Shown here: positions 1 through 8,102 of the stretch, in pieces
How the letters are laid out: each line of letters starts with the position of its first letter
How positions within the stretch are numbered: position 1 is the stretch's first letter
Source of the DNA: Nitrospirota bacterium
GTDB taxonomy: Bacteria > Nitrospirota > Leptospirillia > Leptospirillales > Leptospirillaceae
Reading direction: 5' to 3'
Length of the DNA stretch: 64,000 nt
Assembly: GCA_021801345.1 (NCBI GenBank)
Contig: JAJYYA010000024.1
Span: 1 to 64,000 of the forward strand
Position numbers and translations under genes: made by a program
The notes under the pieces: model-generated
The model's input: the letters and a program-made list of their open reading frames with translations, nothing else
Told to the model about the DNA's origin: nothing
Databases searched by the model: none

Positions 1-106
1 GAGGAGGCCTAAAACAGGGATTTTGAGGCTTATTTGATCAAAAAATGTACATTACTTTTTTTGTAACCATTATTTTTTGAAAATTTGGGAGTTTTGCAAC
101 AGCCTC
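1..106. mobile_element. End of an insertion sequence running off the left edge
   Basis: Read on the minus strand, this stretch starts with GAGGCTGTTGCAAAACTCCC, the style of terminal inverted repeat found on many DDE-transposon insertion sequences. It continues as AT-rich sequence to the window edge. It cuts into the DUF4276 reading frame at about position 106. The transposase and the other end are outside the window, so the family is not established. Confidence 0.5.
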
Positions 107-532
107 TAATGTGTTAGGAACAGATGAATAGGCTGCGCATATCGCTGGAACATCACCGAAAAACCATGCTTCCAGTTCTTCGATGACGATACGATTGACA
201 ATACGGAATTGTCCGTCAGCTGCAGGCGATGATTTCGTTGGTAATGTTGCGTGGGCCGCAATTTTTTCCAGATGTGCTTTCAATTCTTTGCAATCATCGT
301 CGTCACGATCAATGACGACCAAAGCCCGGATATCTTCACGTGGAATCCGTCGAGCGTACCCAGCAAGTCTTGAAGGTAGATCCTGCAATAGTTTCTGTTT
401 TGAACCATGATCTATAATTCTGAACTCGACGTTTTGGCTTCCGAGTATGCGGGGGATAACAATTTTAAGGGTTTCCTCCATCGACGGTTCCTCAACGTGG
501 ATATAAATCATCCGAACCCCACACCCTGTCAC
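107..532 (-). pseudogene. DUF4276-type (TOPRIM-like) protein, 3' end lost to IS insertion
   Basis: The N-terminal 140 or so residues match the DUF4276 pattern: VEEPSMEE near the start, VVIDRDDDDC with its acidic cluster in the middle, and ELEAWFFGD later. The DUF4276 family is TOPRIM-like and usually about 200 residues or more. Here the frame runs into insertion-sequence DNA at about position 106 and ends after 24 unrelated residues, so the C-terminus is missing. The GTG start at 532 overlaps the TGA of the upstream ATPase by 4 bp (GTGA), which shows coupling; an ATG seven codons further in is the alternative start. DUF4276 genes commonly sit next to SMC/RecF-like ATPases in putative defence operons, as here. 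Nuclease activity is inferred from the family and the remnant is probably inactive. Confidence 0.7.
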
Positions 533-1734
533 GGATTATTGAATTCGAAATAATTTTCCATCCACAAGTCGCCAAGGACCGCTCCGGCATCCAACATTTC
601 CTGAATGCCTTGGATTTCGCTGATGCGCTTAACCACAGTGTAACCATCGCTCCCTCGCATCATAGCCCAGACTTGCTTCGCCTCAAGAGCATTGATGAAA
701 AATGGCGAGTGAGACGTGACAATAAGCTGGGTATTCTTCGTGGCGAGATTGCACTCTTCGGCTAATTCACGAAGCAACTTGGGGTGGAGGAAGTTTTCCG
801 GTTCTTCAATTCCGATAAGGGGAGGCGGTGCTGGATCGTTCAGGAGAACCAGATAGGCCAGTAATTTCATTGTCCCATCAGAGGCGTAACGGGCTTGTAC
901 CCCTTCAGAAAAGGGAGCATCCTTAACCATCAAGAGTAAGTGACCTGTTGGGAGAGGCTGAGGAATGACTCGCTCAATCTGAGGGATGCGTCGGCGCAAA
1001 GCCTCAAAGATGGTTTCGAGACGTTCAGGGTGGCGTTCTTTCAAAGACTGAATAACGTTGACCAGGTTGTCACCTGTCTTCGACAGGCGCTCCTGGGGTC
1101 CAGCTTCGGGAATGCCCCGCATATCTTTTGCTGATAAGTGAGAGAGATGCCATCCAGTAATAAAATCGCGTAAAGCTTTGACGCGAGGATTTTCTGCCAA
1201 CTGCCCCAGGGTGCTAACCGCTAGGACATCCGGCCCTGCCAGCGATTTTTCGACACGCTGGTCCTCTCGTTCCGGCACCTCTCCCGTCACCACAGATCCA
1301 TGTCCCCGTTCGTAACGGAGAAAATGAAACGGCTGGCCTGTTTGGCCGCGGCGCCACCTCATCCATTCCTGAGTGATGAATGGGCGACCACTATCCTCGT
1401 CAATTTCAAGATGATAGCTGATGCGAGGGGGTTGCCGCTCTCCATAACGATAGCTTTCGCGGTAAGAAATCTCGAAACTAATGGGTCCTTTGCTGTCACG
1501 GCTGCGCATGTCCTTCAACCCGACCCCGCGCTTGTCCACCGCCCGGCGTAACCCCTCCGAAAAGCAGTCTGACAAGAAGGCGAAGACATCAAAAAAAGTA
1601 GATTTGCCGCTGCCGTTAGGACCAAGTAGAACAGATAATGACGTCAGGTCCTGGAATTCGACATTTTTAAGGGCACGAAAATTGCCAATTTTTATTCGTT
1701 CGACCCTCGGGGGAATACGAATAGCCCCAGTCAT
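529..1734 (-). CDS. AAA/RecF-like ATPase, partner of the DUF4276 gene
   Basis: This is a 401-residue ABC/SMC-type ATPase. The Walker A motif GPNGSGKST lies at residues 38-46, an ABC-signature-like [10 protein letters not shown] precedes the C-terminal third, and a Walker [13 protein letters not shown] sits near residue 305. The start fits the usual opening of the family, with the first strand ([12 protein letters not shown]) just ahead of Walker A. Such stand-alone ATPases (AAA_21) pair with TOPRIM or DUF4276 nucleases in anti-phage modules, where the ATPase senses and the nuclease acts. The gene looks intact but its partner is truncated, so the system is probably dead or reduced to a lone ATPase. 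The 270 bp upstream hold no gene I can recognise. Confidence 0.8.
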   Translation of the reverse strand: MTGAIRIPPRVERIKIGNFRALKNVEFQDLTSLSVLLGPNGSGKSTFFDVFAFLSDCFSEGLRRAVDKRGVGLKDMRSRDSKGPISFEISYRESYRYGERQPPRISYHLEIDEDSGRPFITQEWMRWRRGQTGQPFHFLRYERGHGSVVTGEVPEREDQRVEKSLAGPDVLAVSTLGQLAENPRVKALRDFITGWHLSHLSAKDMRGIPEAGPQERLSKTGDNLVNVIQSLKERHPERLETIFEALRRRIPQIERVIPQPLPTGHLLLMVKDAPFSEGVQARYASDGTMKLLAYLVLLNDPAPPPLIGIEEPENFLHPKLLRELAEECNLATKNTQLIVTSHSPFFINALEAKQVWAMMRGSDGYTVVKRISEIQGIQEMLDAGAVLGDLWMENYFEFNNP

Positions 1735-2004
1735 CGCTTAAACTCCAACCCGCCATTGCGTTCTAACTCTTTTTGCATTAATACTATTTTAATTAAAAAT
1801 ACCCGCATTCCATTCTCCATACAATCAGTTCACCTCAAGAACTCTGATAAATCTTCCTCCTTCAAGTGTGTATATCTTTTAAGCATTTGTAAAGTTTTGG
1901 TAACGTAGAAATCAGGAGACCTGAGAGAGGAGATTAAAAGGAATCGCTCTTCTGGGTATGGTCAGAATGTTCCGGATTAACCCGATCCGGGAATGGCCTG
2001 ATTA

Positions 2005-3396
2005 GGGCTTATAAAATAATAACGTTACCTTTTAGTGGCGATTGCCCGGTCTGAAAAAAGTTTTCAAAGCACTGGACATCAGCGAACCCCGATGATAAAA
2101 TCGGGGCATGAAGATCACAGAGAGCCTCAAGAGCGAGATAAAATCCAGATATGACGCCCTTCGGCCGGCGCTTGACGAACGCATGCGTCGGTTGTGGGCG
2201 GCGGCGGAAGCCATACCGCTTGGCCATGGTGGCATTACAGCCCTGTCCGAGGTTACGGGACTCTCCCGCATTGTGATTCGGAGGGGAATCAAGGAGCTGG
2301 AAGAGATCCAGAAGCTGGAAAAAGAGACGCTTCCAGGCTCGAAAAAACAGAAAACAAGAGCCCGGATTCGAAGGCCGGGAGGGGGCCCCAAGTCTCTGAA
2401 AGAGAAGTATCCCAATCTCGTCAAGAATCTTGAATCTCTGGTGGATCCTGAGACGCGGGGAGATCCAATGTCGCCTCTTCGGTGGACGACAAAGAGTCTC
2501 CGGACGTTGGCGGCCGAGCTTCGCGCCATGGGGTATGAGATCACCCCCATGACAGTGGGGACGCTTCTGCACGAACTTAACTACAGTCTTCAGGCCAACC
2601 AGAAAGTCCTCCAGGGCAAGAACGACCACCCGGACAGGAACGCGCAGTTCGATTTCATCAACGCCCAAGCGGAGACGGCCATGAAGGCCGGCAACCCCGT
2701 TCTTTCCGTCGACACCAAGAAGAAAGAGCTGATCGGGAACTACAAAAATGCCGGTCAGACGTGGGAACCTAAGGGGTCTCCCGTAGAAGTCAGGGATCAC
2801 GACTTCATGGACGAGGAGAAGGGCAAGGTGGCGCCCTACGGCGTCTACGACATCGGCAAGAACGAGGGCTGGGTGAACGTGGGCACGGACCACGATACCG
2901 CGGCCTTTGCGGTGGAGAGCATCCGCCGCTGGTGGCTCATGCGGGGGAAAGAGATCTACCCGGACTGCACGGAGATCATCGTGACGGCCGATGGCGGAGG
3001 CAGCAACGGATACCGTGCCTGCCTTTGGAAGACGGAGCTTCAGGCGTTGTCCAACGAGATCGGCCGGTCTCTCCGGGTGAGCCACTTTCCTCCCGGCACC
3101 TCGAAATGGAACAAGATCGAGCATCGCCTCTTTTCCAGCATCTCCATGAATTGGAAGGGAATTCCGCTCACCAGCCACGAGGTCGTGGTGAACCTGATCG
3201 CCAATACCCAAACCGATACGGGCCTTGTCGTCAATGCCGTGCTCGATACCAACAAGTATCCGAAAGGAATCAAGATTGCCGACGAGCAAATGCAGGCCCT
3301 TTCAATCGAACGAAATGAATTTCACGGGGAGTGGAACTATGTGATCTCACCCCGATCAAACTGAAGAAAACGATAACGTTATTATTTTATAGGCCC
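2005..3396 (+). mobile_element. Complete ISAzo13-like insertion sequence with inverted repeats and 3-bp target duplication
   Basis: The element is 1392 bp. Its left end (2005-2029) and right end (3373-3396) are inverted repeats sharing the core TATAAAATAATAACGTTA, with GGGC at the outer edge of each. The base triplet TTA stands directly outside both ends (2002-2004 and 3397-3399), consistent with a target-site duplication. One transposase gene fills the element. Intact ends and an open transposase suggest recent arrival. Confidence 0.85.
2108..3364 (+). CDS. ISAzo13-family transposase
   Basis: The 418-residue protein opens with the stretch typical of ISAzo13 transposases (SRYDALRPALDERMRRLWAA) followed by an HTH-like segment (TALSEVTGLSRIVIRRGIKEL). 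The C-terminal half carries acidic residues expected of a DDE core, such as LSVDTKKKELIG, VTADGGGSNG and the HRLFSSISMNWKG segment. The length is normal for the family and no interruption is visible. It lies alone between the element's inverted repeats, so it should act on those ends. Confidence 0.88.
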   Translation: MKITESLKSEIKSRYDALRPALDERMRRLWAAAEAIPLGHGGITALSEVTGLSRIVIRRGIKELEEIQKLEKETLPGSKKQKTRARIRRPGGGPKSLKEKYPNLVKNLESLVDPETRGDPMSPLRWTTKSLRTLAAELRAMGYEITPMTVGTLLHELNYSLQANQKVLQGKNDHPDRNAQFDFINAQAETAMKAGNPVLSVDTKKKELIGNYKNAGQTWEPKGSPVEVRDHDFMDEEKGKVAPYGVYDIGKNEGWVNVGTDHDTAAFAVESIRRWWLMRGKEIYPDCTEIIVTADGGGSNGYRACLWKTELQALSNEIGRSLRVSHFPPGTSKWNKIEHRLFSSISMNWKGIPLTSHEVVVNLIANTQTDTGLVVNAVLDTNKYPKGIKIADEQMQALSIERNEFHGEWNYVISPRSN

Positions 3397-3665
3397 TTAA
3401 GGCGATCCCCAACACTTATTTTGCAAGGGATGGGCTTGAAATGACGCGCGAGGGAGGTCCGTCAGAGAGAGAGCCAAAACATCGGCCGGTCGGAACCCAC
3501 GCCGAACTTTCTCGGGAGGAAGCCCGGTCTCCCGTGAGCCGGCAGAAGGGCTCCTTTAGAAGGAGATCCCTCGATGAAACGTCACGGGAGAGGGCTCCCC
3601 GCAGATTCGCTTGGATCTTCCCTCAGCTCCGTACGATCCTTTGTCGAACAGGGGCCGTTCCGGCA
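3397..3665. other. Intergenic stretch without recognised features
   Basis: Between the ISAzo13-like element and the PIN toxin locus I see no convincing gene, RNA or repeat on either strand. The open frames that cross it have no family resemblance. Confidence 0.5.
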
Positions 3666-4044
3666 TCAACCGATCGATCGGAAAGCATTTTCCAATGCCT
3701 TGTCCAAAGTCACAAGATCCGATCCAAGCCATCGGGCGACCCACAGGTAGCTCGCATCATAGGCTGTGAGCCCCGACCGTTCGGCCAGATCCATGACCGA
3801 CATGCAGTCGGGATGGACCATTTCGATATTTAGCCGAAAATAGAGCCGGAAAGCCTCCCGAATCGATTCCCTCTGATCGGGATGGCGCCAAATTTTCTTA
3901 AGGCACACATTCGTGAGCTCAAGCGAGATCAGCGAAGGGGCGATCATTTTTGGCATTTTTGAGGGCAGCGGAAACCGAGACGGCTTCAGGCTCCCCGAAC
4001 AGAAGAGCTCCGATGGCGGAGGCATCGACAACCTTAACGGGCAT
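3666..4044 (-). pseudogene. FitB/VapC-like PIN-domain toxin with a frameshift
   Basis: The protein begins MPVKVVDASAIGALLFGE, the first PIN motif with its catalytic Asp, from an ATG at 4044. That frame stops about 40 codons in. Homology continues in the next frame with SLISLELTNVC, then YDASYLWVARWLGSDLVTLD, which carries the C-terminal PIN acidic residues. The shift falls near a run reading AAAAATGCCAAAAATG on the coding strand. PIN toxins of this group are Mg-dependent RNases held by a FitA-type antitoxin, which lies directly upstream and overlaps by 11 bp. A disabling mutation is the simplest reading; a sequencing error or programmed slippage at the A-run is possible. Confidence 0.65.
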
Positions 4045-4270
4045 CCCTGTCCCCACGGATCATCTGGACAGACTCCGACGGTGTGGTCAGAGCACGTTCG
4101 GAAACCCTCCGGAGAACTTCCTCCGGCTCCAAAATGGCGTCCGCTGCGACCGCCTCCTCAAGAATGGACAGGAGTTCTCCCTGCAGAGAACGGTGATGGC
4201 GCTCGGCTCGCGCCTTCAAGCGCTGGAGGACTTCGTCCGGCACATTCTTGACCGAAAGATGGGTAGGCAT
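4034..4270 (-). CDS. FitA-like ribbon-helix-helix antitoxin
   Basis: This 78-residue protein reads MPTHLSVKNVPDEVLQRLK and then ARAERHHRSLQGELLSILEE, a clear FitA-type ribbon-helix-helix DNA-binding domain, with an acidic C-terminal tail that would cover the toxin. I chose the ATG at 4270 because a GGAG lies just upstream and family members start this way; longer frames upstream have no homology. It overlaps the toxin gene by 11 bp in the usual antitoxin-first order. Such antitoxins normally repress their own promoter together with the toxin. Confidence 0.82.
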   Translation of the reverse strand: MPTHLSVKNVPDEVLQRLKARAERHHRSLQGELLSILEEAVAADAILEPEEVLRRVSERALTTPSESVQMIRGDRDAR

Positions 4271-4433
4271 CACTATTTCTCCGTCACACATCCATTTTGG
4301 AGCAATACACGAGATCGCAGATTTTTTCAAAACATGATCTGTAGCTCTTGCCTGACTTGCAAAAAGAGCGTCGAGCGACGATTGCCGATGGCTCCGGTCC
4401 CTGACCTGAGACCCTGCCGACATCCATCCCCCT

Positions 4434-5462
4434 TTACCTCCCCTCCCAGCGAAAGATCCGGAGGAGCGGAGATCCTCCGGCCTCTTCGAGGGGAAGATAG
4501 ACAAGGGAGCCGCGGGGATCGACGAGAATACTGTGGGCATGACGCGCCATAAATCTCTCCGAAAGCTTCTCCAAATGGGCACCGACCCTGTAGACGCCCA
4601 CGACCCCCGACTCCGACGCGACGTAAAGGCGTTTTGTCCCGGGATCGAAGCTCAGCACGTCCGGCCGCGTTCCTGTCGTGCCCCGAAAGAGGACCCGTCC
4701 CGACCCAAGATCGACTCCCAGAAGCCGTGCGTCGTGTTCGCAGGCGACAAGGGCCAGATGACGTTCCCCCAGGATCAGAAGTCCGTGGGGATGGTCGCAG
4801 GGAAGAGAAATCCGCCGTACGATCTTAAGCGACCCCGGATCGACTCCCACGAGAAGGTTCCGGGTCTGGACCGCAGCCCACACCCGATGCTCGACCGGGT
4901 CGACGCGGGTGTTGCCGATCTCTCCTCCCAGGGGAATCGTACCGACAATCTTGTTCTTGCCGGCATCGACCACGCTGAGGCTTCCTTCCCACTCGTTCGA
5001 GACGAAGATCCTGTCCGTCGTCGCCTCGTAGTCGAGCCCGTCCGGATGGATGCCGACCGGAACGTCCGCCAATCGCCGAAGCGTCGCGGAATCGAGGACG
5101 ACAAGGCGTCCCGTCTTTTTCCTCGACAAAGGAGAGACGGTGGCATACACCCGGTGGCGGGACGCAACCGCCAGCACCCCATGAACATGGGGGAATCCGG
5201 GGATGTCGGCAACCACCTTGCGTTTTGCGGTATCGAAGACCACCAGCCGGCCGTCTCCGAGATGGGCAATAAAGAGCCTTCCCGTCGCAGGATCCAGACT
5301 TTGGTAGTCAAAGCGCGTCGTCCGGCCCGGAAGAGGGGCAGAGAATACGAGAGTCCACCCTTTCCCATTTTCTTTCTGTTCCGCGACCGAATCCACGGAG
5401 CTCATCCCCAAGGCAACGATCCCCGCCACAAGGCAGAGTCCCCATAAAGCACCTCTTCTCAT
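4434..5462 (-). CDS. Exported YncE-like beta-propeller protein
   Basis: The protein has an N-terminal signal peptide (MRRGALWGLCLVAGIVALGM and on) followed by repeated blades with motifs such as GRLVVFDTAKRKVVADIPG, GSLSVVDAGKNKIVGTIPLG and KRLYVASESGVVGVYRVG. These are typical of the YVTN/YncE beta-propeller family, whose members act outside the cytoplasm as binding scaffolds. I chose the ATG at 5462 because GGGAGG lies 6 bases upstream and a signal peptide follows at once; an ATG at 5486 is in frame but lacks such a site. It has no operon partner and its ligand is unknown. Confidence 0.72.
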   Translation of the reverse strand: MRRGALWGLCLVAGIVALGMSSVDSVAEQKENGKGWTLVFSAPLPGRTTRFDYQSLDPATGRLFIAHLGDGRLVVFDTAKRKVVADIPGFPHVHGVLAVASRHRVYATVSPLSRKKTGRLVVLDSATLRRLADVPVGIHPDGLDYEATTDRIFVSNEWEGSLSVVDAGKNKIVGTIPLGGEIGNTRVDPVEHRVWAAVQTRNLLVGVDPGSLKIVRRISLPCDHPHGLLILGERHLALVACEHDARLLGVDLGSGRVLFRGTTGTRPDVLSFDPGTKRLYVASESGVVGVYRVGAHLEKLSERFMARHAHSILVDPRGSLVYLPLEEAGGSPLLRIFRWEGR

Positions 5463-5819
5463 GACAACCTCCCGATTTAAAGCCATTTTCACCCTCCGAC
5501 ACACCTTCTCAGAGAGTAACTTGCCGGATAATTCCACACCGTTCCCGTCCCGGATCTGAAAAAAGTCATCCCGGCTCCTTTGGCAAGATCTGCAAGCGTC
5601 ATCCCGATCAGGAGGCAAATGACAACCTCAGGTAGGGAGACAATCCAAGTAATATCCCGAGACAGCCTGACACTCTGAAATCGAGCGATCTCTATAATGG
5701 TAATACAATACGAGTCAAAGTCTGACGTTCCCCCCCCGGCCAAAATGTTCTTGTTCTCGATGCGCTTTCATGTCAAACTTTAAGAAATATGGTAGAAATC
5801 ATTCCACCATGGAGGAAGA

Positions 5820-6071
5820 ATGGCGCTGAACATTAAGGATCCGGAAGCGCACAATCTCGCGCAAATGATTGCTGAAGAAACGGGAGAGACACTCACCCGA
5901 GCGGTCAAAGAGGCCTTGCGCGAACGGCTTGACCGCATTCGGCGTCATAGAAGGCCCGAAGCAACGGTGGAAGATCTTCTTGCGATCGGTGTTCGCTGTG
6001 CCGCGACCCTCAAGGGCCGACCGGTCGATCATGAGGCCCTGCTCTACGACGATCGGGGACTTCCCCGATGA
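5820..6071 (+). CDS. vapB: VapB-family antitoxin
   Basis: This 83-residue protein begins MALNIKDPEAHNLAQMIAEE and continues TGETLTRAVKEALRERLDRI, the VapB-type ribbon-helix-helix with the conserved TGET stretch. The C-terminal part is expected to wrap the toxin. Its stop overlaps the toxin start by 4 bp (ATGA), so the two are translationally coupled. Autorepression by the pair is usual in this family. Confidence 0.88.
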   Translation: MALNIKDPEAHNLAQMIAEETGETLTRAVKEALRERLDRIRRHRRPEATVEDLLAIGVRCAATLKGRPVDHEALLYDDRGLPR

Positions 6072-6457
6072 TCATCGATACTTCCGCAATCATCGCAATT
6101 CTGTTTAACGAGGACGACGCCAGTCTTTATGCCGAAGCCATCGTCAAAGCGGATGACTGCCGCATCTCGGCTTCGACATTCGTCGAAACAGCCATTGTCA
6201 TTGAGGCTCAGACAAAAAATGGTGGAAGTCATCAGTTCGACACTTTTCTTCGGCGAGCGGGAATTAAAATCGAACCCGTCACAGAAGAACACGCCCATAT
6301 CGCAAGACAAGCCTATGCTGACTTCGGCAAGGGTCGGCATCCCGCCGCGCTCAATTTCGGAGACTGCTTTTCCTATGCTTTAGCAAAAGCCTCCGGAGAG
6401 TCTCTCCTCTTCAAAGGCGAGGATTTCAGGAAAACTGACATCAGATCCGCTCTCTGA
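6068..6457 (+). CDS. vapC: VapC-family PIN-domain toxin
   Basis: The 129-residue protein has the four conserved acidic positions of a PIN ribonuclease: MIIDTSAIIAIL at the N-terminus, FVETAIVIEA in the middle, and NFGDCFSYALAKASGESLLFKGEDF near the end. Length is normal for VapC. It follows vapB with a 4-bp overlap. VapC toxins cleave tRNA or rRNA in an Mg-dependent way until neutralised; the target here cannot be read from sequence. Confidence 0.9.
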   Translation: MIIDTSAIIAILFNEDDASLYAEAIVKADDCRISASTFVETAIVIEAQTKNGGSHQFDTFLRRAGIKIEPVTEEHAHIARQAYADFGKGRHPAALNFGDCFSYALAKASGESLLFKGEDFRKTDIRSAL

Positions 6458-6774
6458 CAATCCTTGCAAAGATCTGACGCAGATCGGAACTGGAGAGAGG
6501 ATCCTTGAGATTAAGCGTTCCCGCCCGTTTTCCAGAAATCCCGAGCGGAATCGGAGTTCCGGTTCAATTGGGAAAACCATGATGGTTCCGAGTCGGCAGA
6601 GGACTTTTCCTTTTTCCGCCCTTCCGGCCTGCTTGCAAATAGGTTTATTCTCTTCAAATAGAAGATTTTGCTAAATTTCCGGGTTCTCTCCGACGCTTCT
6701 TCCTTCATAGAGGATATCGATGGGAGAACTCGGGGCACAACTTTGACCCACGAAAACATCGGATGATCCAAAAG
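6458..6774. other. Intergenic stretch without recognised features
   Basis: Between vapC and the terminator of the receptor fragment no open frame has recognisable homology and I see no RNA gene or repeat. Confidence 0.45.
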
Positions 6775-6803
6775 AAAAGGCCTGCCGTTGAGGCAGGCCT
6801 TTT
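6775..6803 (-). terminator. Rho-independent terminator after the receptor fragment
   Basis: The stretch is a perfect 12-bp inverted repeat (AAAAGGCCTGCC / GGCAGGCCTTTT) around a 5-base loop. On the minus strand it ends in a T run and lies 35 bp past the stop of the TonB receptor fragment. Symmetry would let it act in both directions. Confidence 0.85.
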
Positions 6804-6837
6804 CTCAAACTCGTACTCCGGAAAACTTCCCCGGACT

Positions 6838-8102
6838 CTAGAAGGTAAACTGTGCTCCGGCGAAGATATTGACAGGCTCGCCGGGGTAGACGAAAAGCAT
6901 TTCCGGATTGCTCCCGTACCCCGTCAATCCGGCGGGGTTGTAGTAGTTCGTGTTGAGAAGGTTGTAGGCGCTGAGATACAGATTCGCCTTCTTGTACCAC
7001 CGGGGACAGGCCGGAAGATCGTAGGTCGCATAAAGATCGGTCACAAAGTATCCGGGAACGTTCTGCTGGGCTCCCGTACCGGTGTCGATCACATTCATCA
7101 TTCCGGTATAGCGCTCGTCCACAGTCAGGTGGTACGGACCGTGGTCGTAGGAGACCGCCACGTTCCCCATGTCGAGCGGCACGAAGGGAATCATCCCCCC
7201 TTCGAGATTGAGCGTTCCATTTGGAGTAGCGGCAGTCACACCGCTTACGGGAGTATTTCCGAGAACTCCATAGAAGTAGGTGAAATTGGCCGAGCCGGAG
7301 AAGCCGTAGCCCAGATCGATCTTCCCTTCCGTTTCGATCCCCTGCTCCCGGGCCTGGCCGATATTCTCGAACTGATTGTAATTCGTACCTGCCGAGTTCG
7401 AATAGGTCACAGCAACCGGCATATTGGAGATGTAGTCGCTGAAGACATCTCCCGCCAAAAACCCTCTCTTCGTTCCGTAACGGACGCCGGCGCTGAGATC
7501 CCAAACGGTTTCAGGATTGACGCCATTGGCGGCCGTTCCGGGCGCAAACCCCTTGTAGTCGAAAATTGCCGGGGGAGCAAACGACTCTCCGCCGGTAACG
7601 TAAATCTTCCAGTCGTCGTTCGGATAGTAGTTCAGTCCCACATGGGGCATGGGAATCAGCATGGAGCCTCCGTTGCTGACTCCGACCCCGCCGCCTCCCC
7701 CATAGGATCCCCCCGGGCCGCTGTTGTTGTAAAGACTAAACTGGCTGGAAGGCACCTGGTCGTTAAAGTACTGGGCCACGCTCGCCACCCGGAACCCCAC
7801 GTTCAGAAGAACGGGCTTGACCGGCCGGTAATGGTCCTCAAGATATCCCACGATGCTTGTCTGGGAGTAGATGGCGTCGACCGTGCCTCCAACAATATTG
7901 TTGGACAGAAGGGGGTCCGTATAGTAGTGATAGGTCGCATACTGCCCCTTCATGCCCAGATAGAGGTTGTCATCCTTCCAGAGCCGGTATTTGATCTCGG
8001 CAATATCGCCCGCCTTGTAGCCTTCAGCTTGATAGTAGTTCTGGAGAAACTGGTATCCGAGCTGATTGCTCATGTTCGGATTGATCGAATTGAATCCTAG
8101 TG
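6838..8102 (-). pseudogene. TonB-dependent receptor, C-terminal barrel only, cut by an IS
   Basis: About 420 residues of an outer-membrane beta-barrel are present. Strands alternate with aromatic belts (YLGMKGQYATYHYYTDPLL, SGSANFTYFYGVLGN, AVSYDHGPYHLTVDERYTG) and the protein ends AGAQFTF with a terminal Phe, as TonB-dependent receptors do. The frame is open right up to the IS4-type element at 8103, and the signal peptide, TonB box and plug domain are absent. They are not on the far side of the element either, where a complete small gene begins. So the insertion was accompanied or followed by loss of the 5' half. The ATG at 8073 is within the barrel and not a natural start. Confidence 0.75.

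Noticed and set aside
2009-3289. A 426-codon minus-strand open frame across the ISAzo13-like element
   Set aside because: It mirrors the transposase and has no recognisable domain.
4533-5447. A 304-codon plus-strand open frame
   Set aside because: It is the mirror of the beta-propeller gene and shows no motifs or ribosome site.
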